A DNA stretch of 64,000 bases from Gymnorhina tibicen (lineage: Eukaryota > Chordata > Aves > Passeriformes > Artamidae), in the NCBI GenBank assembly GCA_013399875.1, contig VXAZ01001682.1, forward strand, positions 248,001 to 312,000. Reading direction: 5' to 3'. Both the position numbers and the translations under genes were made by a program. The notes under the pieces are model-generated. The model saw nothing but the letters and a program-made list of their open reading frames with translations, had not been told where the DNA came from and did not search any database. Of this stretch, positions 36,626-48,579 are shown piece by piece. How positions within the stretch are numbered: position 1 is the stretch's first letter; each line of letters starts with the position of its first letter.

Positions 36626-38735
36626 ACTTTGCTGACAATGACCTCAGTCTTGAAAGTGATATATTTGGAGCATTTTAAAGAACTTTCTGTGTTTTTTACC
36701 CTCTCACATAACCACTTTCAGACCCTTAGGCTACAGGACATAGGACTTCTGCTTTACTTTTCCCATTTTCCAGCATTCCAATGTCTCTCTTCTACACTTT
36801 CTTCACTCAAGAGGGGATGTATTCAACAGAAAAGTTCTTGTATTTACAAATCACTTAATTGCAATTACCAGTATTTAGGGAAAGAGGCAAATTACAAAAG
36901 CATTAACTGTTCTTTCTAGGCTGAAAAAATGAGAATGAAGAAGTTTGTGAACACCTGGTAAAATTAATTGTTGTGGCTGCTTTGGAGAGTCACAATACAT
37001 TGATTGCAATATTGGAATAAATATTGTGCTTAATGTTTCAAATATTTCTCTTCAACTGAGTACTAATCTTTCTCATCTGCACGGACGGGTAGGAACTGAA
37101 CATATTCGTGGATATCGAGATCTTTGTTCATGCAGACAAATGTTATAGACTAAGGTCTGTAGCTGGACAACCAAGCTAGGCTGAGACCACAATTTAAATA
37201 CAGAAAGATTGGAATAGCAATTGCAGAGGATTCTACAGCATTTACACCAAAATCACAGTGATCTGGAAACTATATTATCTTCTTCTAACACAGATAAATT
37301 CAGGGAGGTCCTTAGGTGTGTACTACACCACAGGTCAGGCCACCTGAATACAGTGGTTTCCTTGGATGTTTTTATCCTGGAATCTGTGAGCCTGCAGATG
37401 ATCCTGTTCCTCATAATAAAGTATAAATGCATAAGTTTAGCTCCCTGTGCACTACATTGCATGATTAAATCAGACATACCAGTTATGCTCCATGCAGCTG
37501 TGGTACTGGAAGGGAAGAAAACTCAGCCTATGAGATTAGAAGCATGGTAAAAGAAAGAAGAGATGTTCTCAACTACCAGGAAAATCAATAATTGGAATTT
37601 ACTCTGAATCCTTCATTGATTACTACATAACTTGAATCACTTTCTAAGAACACAAGCATGAATGGGGAAAAATTAAGTTAGGACTCCTCTGGAAAGTATC
37701 ATGTTGTCCTGTTCCCCTGCCTTGGATAATGGGTCTGACTCCATTTTGCATTTGTATATTTGAAATCCCTTTCTATCCTGAAGGATAAAGCCAATCTGAA
37801 TTACTGCTTAACAGAATTGCTAGAAGAGTGGCATGAATTTCTCTTCCACTGAGCATGAGAGACTGAAAAAATGAGCTGCCATTTATAGGAAGGATGTTAC
37901 TTTATTTAAAATACAAGTGATTTCAATTGGTTAGACTATGATGTTATTACTTTGACAACAACCCTTTGAAGTGTTAAAATTCCTTTTTTTCATCCAGTCT
38001 GATTAATCTGTTAGAAGAGGAACTTCTAGGACACAGACTCATAAAATTAATAACTCTGATGTACCATGGGTGGAGGAACTGCTCATTTGTGCTATTCTCC
38101 AAGCATTTCTAGGCAGTACTTACCAACATGGTCCCATTAAGGACAAAAAACTTCAAGTTGAAGGAAGCTTCACCTTCACCCCAGGTACTCAGTCTCTCCA
38201 AATAAAAATAATTCTATTACACCAATGCCAAGGTCCACAATCAGAAATCCCTTCAGGAAGGAGAAATAAATGGTTCCTCTAACAATTGCTTTGAAACCAC
38301 CATGGATGGAACACCCCTAAACAGTATACACTGCTCTCCTTTCCAACGCTGAATACAAGATGAACACCAAACAACATCTAGACACATTGTGCACTGTGCC
38401 TGACAGTTTTTGAGGTCATGCGGAGGCAGTGACTCATAAGAAGCTCACCTGTTAGTCCTCTTTAGCTCTATTTTTCAGCAAGTGCAAAGTCATTTACGAT
38501 GAGGAAAAAAAATCTCATTAGTGCCAATAAAAGCAGGACAAGTGACCTCTTCTTGGCCTTTTGTCCTTGTAAGCATAGGTGCCCCAAACAGCTTCCAACT
38601 GTTTTCAAAATATTTGCAAACTAGTAACCATTCCACAGTCTATTTTTTGACTCCATGAAAAGAATTATCTGCATCCTGATTTCAGTGCCTTTGTAGTTGA
38701 GGCTAATGGTATGTTATAAAATGAGGGTTGTTGTC
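36626..38735. other. Unique non-coding stretch
   Basis: No recognised features over 2.1 kb. Frames up to about 114 codons look like chance. Confidence 0.5.
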
Positions 38736-38830
38736 AGTTTTGGGGAACTTCCAGATGACTCTCTCCAGTCAGTAAGGGGTATCAATAAGTTCCTTTCCAA
38801 ATGGCATATTTTATGCTTTTTGGTTTCTGA
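38736..38830 (+). mobile_element. CR1: Probable CR1 LINE 3' tail
   Basis: aagttcctttccaaatggca (38787-38806) followed by tattttatgctttttggttt resembles the CR1 end ggtcccttccaactcagnatattctatgattct. Upstream similarity is weak, so the call is tentative. Confidence 0.5.
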
Positions 38831-40770
38831 ATAGTTATAAAAGGCAGGAGGGAATTTTGTAGAATGAGAAAGATATCTCTATAAAATATTACTGGGTAGC
38901 TGATGTGCAAATTATTAATATAAAAGATTACAGTAATAGGTATATAAATACTTTCAACCAGGATATGAATTATTACCAGAGAGTAGGACAGAATTACAGA
39001 AAACTTTCCATCATCAAAAAGAAGCTATTATAGGTAAAACGATACAGAATACTGTTTGGAATTACATTAAATTATACTGAAATCTTTAAATCACTTTCCA
39101 TTTACAATAAGTTTATATCTTACATATTCCAATATGTAATTTTTGAAAGTACAGCTTTTTAGAAAATAAGAGATTGCAAACTGAACAGGACTAAATTTTA
39201 ACAGGCATGATATGTGCAGATATTTCATTTTAACTGGTGGCAGCTGTTTCAGGAAGTGAAAGGCTGATCAAGTCTTTAATGGAGATAAAAAAGTCATGGA
39301 ATGCACCTCAGTGCCATGGCAGGGAGAGGAACAAAGCAAAAGCCTCTGAGTCAGACAAGCCTCAAGAGGTCCCTGCTGTAAACCCAGATTTAACTAAGCT
39401 GTGTGAAATGGGGAGGTATTCACTCCTCTCACCAGAGCAAGAATTAAGTGAACCAAAAGTGTGTTTAAGTTTACAGAATTTTTCAGGGTCCCCATTGTGC
39501 TGGCCTGCATTTTTTATTAGGACATCAACCTGCAGTTTCTATCTTATTCATACATGACCTGCTTCAGGGATCAGGAAGGACCTGGTGTGAGCAAACCATG
39601 GGAAACCTGTTCCTTCCACCAAGAGGCAGTCCCTGAAGGGCACCACATAACCATCCTTCTTCCACTTCCTCTGAGTCCAATGTGCAAAACAAGGTTAGCA
39701 AACTTCCAGGTCAGGATCCAGTGTGAAGCTTTCCTACACAACAGAGAGTACAGATTAAACCTTAAGGTTAAGGTAGGGACCAGAACTGAAGACACTAGTA
39801 GCTTTTGTCTGGACCTGGATTCTGTTTCATTCAGGCCCTAATTGAAACATTAAATATTTAATCACAGTTCATTAAATGTCTTTGAACTGGTATTTGTCAA
39901 ACATTCCAGTTTTCTGAATTTTCTGCTTGTCATTGTTTAAAAATTTTCATTTCTTTTTCACCTGGTTTGCCACAGAGAAAGATAAATGACTAGCCCTGGA
40001 GAAGGATCCCACGGTACACTGCATGCTGGGACTTTCACAGCAAGTTTCTGCACCAGGGATCATGGCAGACACAGTGAGCTGTAGTTATTGATGGCATGTC
40101 TCTGCCTCCTCTTATGTTCCCTCTACAGAGTTATCGACAGATATTTGGCACCCTCCATCCCCCAACCTCCTTGTTCTGTACCAACAGAAAGGGCTTTCCA
40201 CCCCCACAAAGATGATTGTCATGCTTGGCACCTGCTCCATACTGCCATGAACCAACCAGATTTACTCATTTTGGAATCTAATTAAATCTCTTACTGCCTT
40301 ATTGGATGAGTCATTTCATTTTTTAGTGACTTGTCCTAAGTTTCCTGCAGATCTTTCTAATCCAGAGAGAAAAATAAACCAACAAACAAAAAATCATGGA
40401 AACCAAAGTACTGGCACTGAAGTTTTGGGCTCAAAGTGTCTTGTAGTCTGACCTTGGGAACACAATAAGAAATCTGCCATTCCCTCAGCTTCATCCCATG
40501 AACCAACAGCGAAGGTGATCCCAAATCCCTTTCTCATGACATTGAAGGTATGACTTAAAATCTGATGGATTCATAAAAATGCTCAATTTCACTTTTCATG
40601 CTTTGGGATTGGGCCCAAAGGCATCATGAAACAACTAGATGAAGATCAACCAAGAAAAAAATTACCAAAAGACAGCAACACAGTTCCAGTATAATTCCCA
40701 CTGAATTCGAATCTCTGGGGATTTTATTTTGTTTGTCTTTTGGGGTTTCTCTTAGGTTTATTGGGTTTTT
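38831..40770. other. Unique AT-rich non-coding stretch
   Basis: No certain element; 38880-39180 is strongly AT-rich. Frames at 39237-39557 and 39554-39841 have no recognised domain. Confidence 0.5.
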
Positions 40771-41193
40771 TATATCCTGAGTTAGAAGGCACCCACGAGA
40801 TTCATTGAGTAGAACTCCTTACCCTTCACAGGACCATTCCCAAGAATCCCACCATGTGCCTGAGAGCACTGTCCAAACACTTCTTGAGCTCTGTCAGGCT
40901 TGATGCAGTGACTGCTTTTCCGGGGAGCCTGTTCCAGTGCCCATCCATCCTCTGGGTGAAAAATCTCTTCCTGATAACCAACCTAAACCTTCATTGATGC
41001 TGCTTCATGGCATTCATTCATGTCACTGGACAACTCTGAGAGAAGAGGTCAGTGCTGCCCCTCTGCTTCCCTCATGAGGAAGTTGTGCCTGCAATGAAGT
41101 CTCCCCTCTCCCCTCTTTTCCAGGCTGAACAGACCAAGTGACCTCAAGTGCTCCTCATATGGCTTCTTTACTCTTCACCCCAGTGTTGCTATG
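40771..41193 (-). mobile_element. CR1: CR1 LINE 3' part (~420 bp)
   Basis: Antisense CR1: tatatcctgagttagaaggc (40771-40790), ccaccatgtgcctgagagca (40849-40868), gagctctgtcaggcttgatg (40885-40904), ccggggagcctgttccagtg (40920-40939), cttcctgataaccaacctaa, and ttttccaggctgaacagacc (41117-41136). Same subfamily flavour as the copies at 46307 and 49798 (they share the gctctgtcaggcttggtgct block). Confidence 0.93.
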
Positions 41194-42160
41194 AGAAAAA
41201 CATGGAATCAGACACCTGGGAACAGCCCACCTTGAAACAGCCCACCTTTCCTTGCAACTGTCACATAGATGGGTTTTTTGGGAATTGCCGACTATGTTGA
41301 CTTGGTTTGAACCATGTGCACAAAAAGCCTATAGACAGACTAATTCCATATCATCCAGAATTACTATGGTATTTGCATTGTCTACTCATACTGTGTAATT
41401 TTTTAATCCTGGGTTTTTTTCCTATCTTTTAAGTCTAGAAATATATCTTCAGATTTGATGCATTTTCCTCAAAATTTACAATCATACTGATCTTTTTTTG
41501 TTTGGGTTTTTTTTGTTTGTTTGGTTGGTTTGGTTTGGTTTGTGTTTCATTGCACATGTCCATATCATTAAGACCCTCACTGTCGTTCTCTTAGAATGTT
41601 ACCTGAAACAATGTTTTCCTAACCTCCTCACAGTATCTTTTCCTATAACTGGGCATTTCCATCTCAGTAACTTCTTTTTAGATTTTCAAATCAATCATCC
41701 ACTTGCCTCAGCAGTTCTTTCGCTAGGAGCCTTTCCTCCTTGCTACCTCTATTCCCTCTGGCATATGATAGCTCTTCCGTGGCAGCAACCTGAACTCCCT
41801 GTTGTGGTGCATTCCCCTCTTCTCCTTTCCAGGCCACAATATAATCTGAGAAATGCTTGTTAGTCCTCAGCCTTGAAAACCAGCACCTGGGCTCAGCTCC
41901 TCCCGAGCATATCAGAAACTCCCAGAAACTGCTGCTGTCTAACAAGCAGTTTTCCTTATGAACAGCCTTGGAAAACATTTTTCTTGCCTGAATGGCATAA
42001 CATTTCTGTTCTCACGCTTTCAAAGAAAGTGCCAACCCAAACCATGGCCAGGATGAAACCTTGTTATGACTAAAGCCCCTCTCTGGCAACCCTGTAAACA
42101 GCAGTCCAAGATGAGACCCCTTGAGCTCTCCTGGAACCAAAGCAGGTTGTGAGCAGCAAC
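41194..42160. other. Unique stretch with simple-sequence patches
   Basis: A GTTT/GGTTT-rich tract at about 41492-41545 and a short 16-bp tandem duplication (aacagcccaccttg) at about 41221-41250. No gene or transposon recognised. Confidence 0.5.
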
Positions 42161-43091
42161 CTCCCTCTGAGTGGGGTCTCTCAGAGCCAGTGAACTCTCA
42201 CGTTTGCTATACTTGGAGGATCTCCGAAAAACGACGTGTCCCGGGCCGATACCTCACTCCTTGAGGCCAGACCCTTCACCCGTCAGGAGATGCAAAATAT
42301 CTGAAGTGAGTATTTCACTGACCTCCAAGGGGAATTTTTCTCATATATCATGCTTGCACTGACTCTTTATGTCTATGTGCACAAACATGAACATATGCTG
42401 TAGCAAATCTGGGAGAAATACTGCTTTCTTCCATTTAAGTACATTGGATGTTGAAGTTAGGCCTGTAAGTAAGCTTGTGACTTACGACTTAACCTTACTT
42501 AAATGCTGCTAAGTGTTGTTCTTTTGCTGAGTTGTTGAGTTCAACATAACTTATAAGCTAAGTGCTGCTAAGTGTTGTTCTTTTGTTAAGTTGCTAAGTT
42601 TGATGTCATAAGTTGCTGACTTTGAAGTCATAAGTTAGGTCAAGTGCTGTTAAGTGCTATTTGTTTGTTAAATCGTTAAATTATAGGTTAGGTTTAAGTT
42701 AAATGTTGTTTCTTTGTTGAATTGTTAGGGTTAAGGTATAAGTTAAGTTAAAGTACTGTTGAGTGCTGTTAATCTTTTAGGCCGCATTCCCTTTTATCCT
42801 TGTTCCCGCTGTCCTTTTCTCACAGGCACCTAAACACACACACAGAAACACACATGTATACACACCCCCCTAGATAGCTCTTGGTTAATTTCTGTTTTGA
42901 TTGCCTGGATTTTATTTGGTTTTGTTATTGTTTGTTTTTCCTTAGTGTGCCTTAACTGTCCTGTAAGTAGTAGAGTGAATTTTGCCAACAAAATTTGTCA
43001 TGCTGTCGCTTAATATTAAATCAGGGTTTTGCTCATACCCTTTTGCCAGTGATTTTTTAAGTGATCTCAAGCACTCCTTTGTAACACTCCC
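42161..43091 (+). mobile_element. ERVL-type solo LTR with 5-bp target-site duplication
   Basis: The element 42166-43086 is bounded by identical pentamers CTCCC at 42161-42165 and 43087-43091, as expected for an ERVL-like integrase. The right end is ...ctttgtaaca, a canonical CA end. The left end reads TCTGAG where TGTGAG would be usual, a probable G-to-C decay. Inside are a CpG-containing U3 start (cgacgtgtcccgggccgata, 42232-42251), a degenerate TTAAGTTGTTAAGTT-type minisatellite, a CA-repeat, and a 3' section (tgtcctgtaagtagtagagt near 42958, polyA-like ATTAAA at 43015) that I recognise as the R-U5 pattern of songbird ERVL LTRs. About 920 bp. No internal retroviral sequence remains, so it is a solo LTR. 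Confidence 0.78.
42440..42780 (+). repeat. Degenerate minisatellite inside the ERVL-type LTR
   Basis: Repeated variants of gtgctgctaagtgttgttct followed by tttgttaagttgctaagtt occur at about 42504, 42563, 42653, 42700 and 42752, spaced 45-90 bp. T/A-rich with TAAGTT steps; units are diverged and unequal, so the array expanded before or soon after insertion and has since decayed. Confidence 0.75.
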
Positions 43092-46062
43092 ATTCCATAT
43101 AGACCTCCATGTGTCCCCGTGACTTCTCATCTCAAATCTCAGCAACAAATACTTTCCACCACTACTCTAAATTTCCCTATTTTTTACTTTTTTCTTTTTC
43201 AATACCAGGTGTCTTCCCTTAAAGCAGTAAAGCATTATGGAATATAATTTGTATAAAAGCCAAAAGTTTCTTTAAAGTCATGCCCAATTTTTCTTGTTTT
43301 AGGATGGGGGTGTTTTATGCCCAGGAGCTCATGATTTGAGGATGGATGTAGATTAAAAGAGAGAAAGAGAGCAGGGCACACAGCCACTTTTACCCTATTT
43401 TGAGAGCAGACACCAGTATTTTACGCCAGGTTTTTGGACTAAATATGAACAGGATCAGACTTTTTAGCCTTGCAAATTTTAATGAGGCATATTTTCTACC
43501 AAATAATAAATACTTGCTGCACATAATATCTCAGAAATCATCTACTTTATCAAATTCTGAAGACTTTGCCTGGACAGAGTATATTCAAACCATTTGACTG
43601 TAAGTGATACAACGCAAAGGAGTTTTTAAGATGTGGGTGGAAGTTAGGCCATTTGTATAGAGGGCCTGTATTTGGTAGGGCTCATGGGCAACAGTGGGAG
43701 TTTTGATCAACAACCTGACAAAACCAGAAGCATTGTCAAAGGGAGAGCGGTCGTGGGGGTGACAAAGACTCGGAGTCCAGCAATGGGAGACTTGTAGGGA
43801 AGCAAAAAGTTCTGCAGAGCTTTGAAGAGGATGACAAGAAGGTTTGACGTGCTGGACTGCTGATTCAGGAGCTGACAGCCATCCTCTGTTGAACAGGGTT
43901 GTATTGTACTTTCTCTTCATTTTCAGCAACGATTGTCACAGTTCATCCCTGCCACTGCAGTGCTATAAAAAGTTAAATATTGTTATCTAAACACAGAGGG
44001 AGGGAGGGAAGTCAGACAGGTTTAGAAATCTACTGTTATAAAACCAGCAGAAACGGTGCTGGAGAGAGAGCCTAAAGGGGAGATTGTTCCCAACTGTACA
44101 AAAGGCTCCACCTGTGTCATCCCATCCCATTTGAATTCTTTCTCCCCAGCTTAAACAAAGCCATTATAGGGCTATATATAATCCCAGTGCCGGCATGAAA
44201 AGTTCATTTTGGTAGTGCTGCACCATCATCCTCATAGCTTTTAGCAGCACAGGATATCAGTCAGATATAACACAGGAAAAGAGATTATTTGAGGATAATG
44301 CATGTAATAGATAATACAATTGCAAAGCTGCTGGGGCTTAATTATGGGATGCAAGAAACCACTGCATCTGCACCACAGCCACCTGGGAACACAGTGAAAT
44401 GTATTATTTTCCATGTGTACATCATATTGATGACTCTTTTCTATTGACACTCTTGATACTGGCAGCAAATTAGATTTTTCCCATTCCAGTACATGCTAAC
44501 TGAAAAGTAATTTCAAGTCTGTGCATATTCACTGACTAAACTACAATCTGGCAGCTTCGAACAAAGGAAGGAGAGGAGAACAACAAAGTTTTTGGCTTTT
44601 TTAAAATGCTGGCGGCTTCCTTGTGCAACAGACTATTAAATCCTATTAATAAAGTTTCCCCAGGAGTAGCTACAATAATTGAGGAATATGGCACTCTTGA
44701 TTACTGTGATGCTTAAATATCCAAACATTTTGTCTGAGGACAACATTTCAACTTTTTTTGGATAAAATCAGTGGGAAGACAAAGTGCACCACCCTTGGGG
44801 CCTCTGAAGCCACTGAGTCAGACCAAACCCTTTAGCAGAGTTGGGATGCTCTTGTGGTCACAGAGCCTAATGAACAGTGTCACCTGACAGGCTTTCAACA
44901 AAGCTTCTCCACATTTGAGCTCCCTCATTGTTTAACCTACTAAGAGGTGGCAAGTCCCTGACAGAGGAACACCAGGTAAAGGGAGACTCTCTTTGCACAA
45001 GAAATTATATTTCTTGTGTTGGTATGTGAGCAAAGAAAATCCCTTCTCCCTGCTGACTGCTTTTGCAGAATTGACATATGCCTGCATTTTTTGTGTTTTG
45101 GAGGCTATTTTAGTTGTAAATGAGGAATCACACAAGGAAACTCTTTTTTCAGCTCTTAACTTGTTTCAGTCATGACCTGAGCTCATCTGTTTTAGTACAA
45201 AAAAATTCAACATTTTTTAAAAGAGTGGTTTAGCTTTAGCTCCATCTCTAGAAAAAAAGAAAAAAAAGGAAAAAAAAAAGTGAACCATTTTTTAAAAAGA
45301 TTTTATACTGACCAATTCAGTTCTTCTTCAGCACCAGAAAAGATATGGCTGTAAACAAAGTTTTCATTTGTGTTCAAGCTGAAGTCTCTGCTTGTGAATT
45401 CCATTTCTCTAAGAAGGGAAATACTCATAAGGATTAAATAAGAAATGGTGCATAAAAATCACTCTAGATATAAAACTCTACTTCAGCATCATAGTGACTT
45501 TAACAGCTACTCTTTGAACTGGGGATATTGAAGCAGCTCTTAATTTTTCTGAACCTAAAAGTCTTTCTTGTATAAAAATGAACACAAAAGAAAGGCAACA
45601 AGGAATTGAGCACGATTATTTTCCAATAGCTGTTCACTCAAAAAAGCATATCATCTAATGACATTCTGTTGGAAGAGCTGAACTAAATTTCTTGAAAAGA
45701 TGAAGTGCTGCTTAGTGAGTCAAAGGTTTTTTGGTGGTCTATCATTTTGTATTAGTTTAGCTCAACCTTGCTTAGTTTAGAGAGCTGCCAAAACTCAGAT
45801 TGGCAGTGATGATACTGTGTTTGATGAGTTCTTCCTCTTTTTCCTTAGGCTTTTTGATTTCCTATGACTGATTGTTTCTACCAATGTGGCAAGCTTAAAG
45901 ATTAAGTATTTTCCAGTAATGGATATGAAGGAAAAAAAAGATCAAATACTGATTACTTGCAAATATAAAATAAAGAGTGCTCAGGCAAGGGCCTGAGGAA
46001 GAATAGACAACAACTGTTCAGTTGTATTAGAAGAATACAATATAATTTACCTAAACTGTATT
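43092..46062. other. Unique non-coding stretch
   Basis: No repeat family recognised. An A-rich tract with interspersed G lies at 45250-45283 and a GGGA run at about 43997-44010. The segments 44100-44230 and 44580-44720 are AT-rich without repeat signature and look like possible conserved non-coding elements (weak impression only). Frames up to 114 codons appear to be chance. Confidence 0.5.
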
Positions 46063-46303
46063 TCATGGAAATATAGAACAGTTTGGGTTGGAAGGCACCT
46101 TTAAGAATCATCTCATTCCAACCCCCCTGGCATGGGCAGGGACATCTTTTATTAGATCAAGATGCTCAGAGCCCCATCCAATCTGGCCTTGACCACTTGC
46201 AGGGATGGGACATCCACAACTGCTCTGTGCAACCTGTGCCAGGGCCTCGCCCACCTGATGGTAACAAAGTCTGTCAAATATCACCCCTTTCAGTATGTTT
46301 AAA
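46063..46303 (-). mobile_element. CR1: CR1 LINE 3' part
   Basis: tcatggaaatatagaacagt, then ttgggttggaaggcaccttt (46083-46102), aatctggccttgaccacttg, and aacctgtgccagggcctcgc (46229-46248), ending in a degraded ccctttcagt. Reverse complement of a CR1 3' end. It lies head-to-tail, 3 bp away, with the next CR1. Confidence 0.9.
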
Positions 46304-46306
46304 ATA

Positions 46307-46560
46307 TCATAGAACCATATGGTATAATCTGAGTTAGAAGTGTCCCACAATAACCATCTAGTCCAACTCCTGGCACTGCATATGGCACCCCAGGAATCCC
46401 ATCATATGCCTGTGAGCATTGTCAAAACACTCTTCAAGCTCTGTCAGGCTTGGTGCTGTGACCATTCCCTGGGGAGACGGTTCAGGGCCCAACCCTCTGA
46501 GTGAAGAACCTTTCTCTAACATTCAGCCTAAACGTCTCCTAATACAGCTTCAGGCCAGTG
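46307..46560 (-). mobile_element. CR1: CR1 LINE 3' part, second tandem copy
   Basis: tcatagaaccatatggtata (46307-46326), then aaccatctagtccaactcct (46352-46371), atcatatgcctgtgagcatt, tgtcaggcttggtgctgtga (46443-46462), and ttcagcctaaacgtctccta. A different subfamily from the copy immediately to the left and the same type as 40771 and 49798, so this is a separate insertion and not a duplication. Confidence 0.92.
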
Positions 46561-46577
46561 CATGTCTGCCCCTCTGC

Positions 46578-46641
46578 AAAGTGATACTTAGCTTCTGTAG
46601 AGTAGAGTCAAAGTGATACTTAGCTTCTGTAGAGTAGAGTC
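46578..46641. repeat. Exact 32-bp tandem duplication
   Basis: aaagtgatacttagcttctg plus tagagtagagtc occurs twice without a mismatch, back to back (46578-46609 and 46610-46641). It starts just right of the CR1 at 46307-46560. The absence of differences implies a recent duplication. Confidence 0.92.
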
Positions 46642-47196
46642 ATAATCAAAATAACCACTTGCAGACATTGTTTTCCTATGCATGCTTTCATAAGTGTTCT
46701 CCTCTGTCAATGTTTCCATGGATGACACTTTTCAGTATTTTATAGATACCATTAGTGTGTTTGAACCTCACTGCACATTCCAAGTTTTCTTCACAAAATG
46801 TATTAGTTACCTGTAATTAGAAAATTTGTTTAGCCTTCCAGAAGATTCATCTACCTGGATATCTATACCCAAAATGCACCAGCAGCTCTGAAGGCAGGCA
46901 TGTGCAGGAAAGACCCATCAGAAGGCAAGTGAATATGTAATATCTCCATTATATATTACTTTTATGAAGGATAGAAAGTGCTGGAGGAGCAAGGTTTGAA
47001 CTTGAGCAGAATTCCAAGCACAAAATGAGTTTCTAGGAAATGTTTTCCTCCAAAGACAAAGAAGATCAAGACCTCAATCAATGAAAGCAATTTGGAATAC
47101 TACAGCCTTACTGAGGGTTTTCATCACAGCTGGGAGAGCTGAGCAAGTGTGCTGAAACAGAGCGAATCCCTTCAAGGTGAATAAATATATGCACAG

Positions 47197-47505
47197 TCAT
47201 AGAAGGAAACCTTCATTTCCTACATTGTTACTGAGTAAATTATAAATTCCGTCAGTACATACATCATCTAATTTTACTGTAATAGCTGTCTGGGTTTGAG
47301 GGTTTGCAAGAACCAAGCTAGCCAGAGAAAGTTTTCCAAAGAGATCTGCAAAAACAGAAACGGGGATGAATCCTTCACCCCATATCAGATCAAGAGATGT
47401 CAGAGGTGTGCTCCTCAACTGGGAGTGTAGGCTGGGTCCCAGTGAGACATTATTAGCCAGGGCATGGGACAACTGAATCCCTCTGAATGTTGTGATGGTC
47501 CCTGT
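47197..47505 (-). other. Unassigned open segment, possibly a coding remnant
   Basis: Minus-strand frame open from about 47517 to the stop at 47197 (roughly 107 codons), with an ATG at 47472. The peptide has a balanced, globular-looking composition (for example LDLIWGEGFIPVSVFADLFG and NPQTQTAITVKLDD), unlike the low-complexity chance frames elsewhere. No domain or family is recognised and no clear splice pair was located. Could be an exon, a retrocopy fragment or chance. Confidence 0.15.
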
Positions 47506-47654
47506 GTTAAACAGGTATCATTCAAATGTGTCTTTGTAAAGTCTTCAGCGTAGCCTGGAGATGTTGCTTATTTTTTGTGTACGCCTCAGTTAAGTTCTCA
47601 TACTAGAAGACAGTGATAGTGAGAAAGAAAAATATCTGCGTTTTAACTTGTCTG

Positions 47655-47699
47655 ACAGCCCTCTGCCTTGTTACAGCCCTCTGCCTTGTTACAGCCCTC
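47655..47699. repeat. 18-bp tandem repeat, 2.5 copies
   Basis: acagccctctgccttgtt is repeated exactly twice and followed by a third partial copy acagccctc. Confidence 0.9.
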
Positions 47700-48221
47700 A
47701 GGATTTTCTGATCACTGCAACAGATCATATTCTGGTGATTTTTTTAACACTGGTAAATGCTGATCAAGGACATGCTTAAGACAGTAAATGTCTAGTAAAT
47801 TAAGGCAGATTTGAAACATGTTCTCTAGAGCTCATAGGTTAGGGCTTTTTATTTTAAAAGTACTATATGCTTTGTTGCAGCCCTTCAATAACACAGACAC
47901 ACAAATAAATCAGGCAGATCAATCCCTAATGTGCTGGAATTATGCCAGTAATTAATCTGTTTAACTACTGAGACTGAAAGAACAGATGGGAAAATGCATC
48001 CCTTTTCACCTGAAAAAGCAGTATTGTATCTTGAGTTCACAAGGCTCTAATGGCTCTGTAAATATTATTTTGTAATTTAGTCATGACAGCTGTAATTCTA
48101 GTCTCTGTACCTGACCTCTTCCATAATATGGGATGATTCATTGTGCTTAAGTCCTTTTGATACTTGTATCCAAAAAAAGAGAAAAGCAAAGGCAGACAGG
48201 TGAAGAAGAGGCAGCTGTGAC

Positions 48222-48579
48222 TCTTTAACTTGGAGAAGGCTTCCTATTAATGTATATAAATACCTGAAGGAAGGGTGCAAAAAAGGATTTAGCCAGGCTC
48301 TTTTCAAAGGTGCCCAGTGTCAGACCCAGGGGCAATGGGCACAAATTGAAACACAGGAGGTTCTCTCTGAACATAAGAATACATGGTTTATACTGTGAGG
48401 GTGACTGAGCACTGGCACAAGATGCCCAGGCAGGCTGTGGAGTCTCCATCCTTGGAGATATTCTAAAGTTGATTGGACATTTGTCATTCTGGGCAACTAG
48501 ATCTTGGGGGCCCTGTTTGAGCTGTGGAGTTGGACCACATGATAGTCAAAGGCCACTTCCAACATCAGTGATTCTGTGA
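48222..48579 (+). mobile_element. CR1: CR1 LINE, 3' part (~360 bp)
   Basis: Plus-strand CR1: gtatataaatacctgaagga (48253-48272), ccaggctcttttcaaaggtg (48293-48312), gggcaatgggcacaaattga (48331-48350), tgtgagggtgactgagcact (48395-48414), ggagtctccatccttggaga (48439-48458), and tail atcagtgattctgtgaa (48563-48579). Belongs to the CR1 type with a gattctgtga tail. Confidence 0.93.

Larger units (their letters stand above)
46561..48221. other. Unique stretch with small tandem duplications
   Basis: Holds the two short tandem repeats listed separately (46578-46641, 47655-47699) and a minus-strand open segment at 47197-47505. Nothing else is recognised. Confidence 0.5.
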
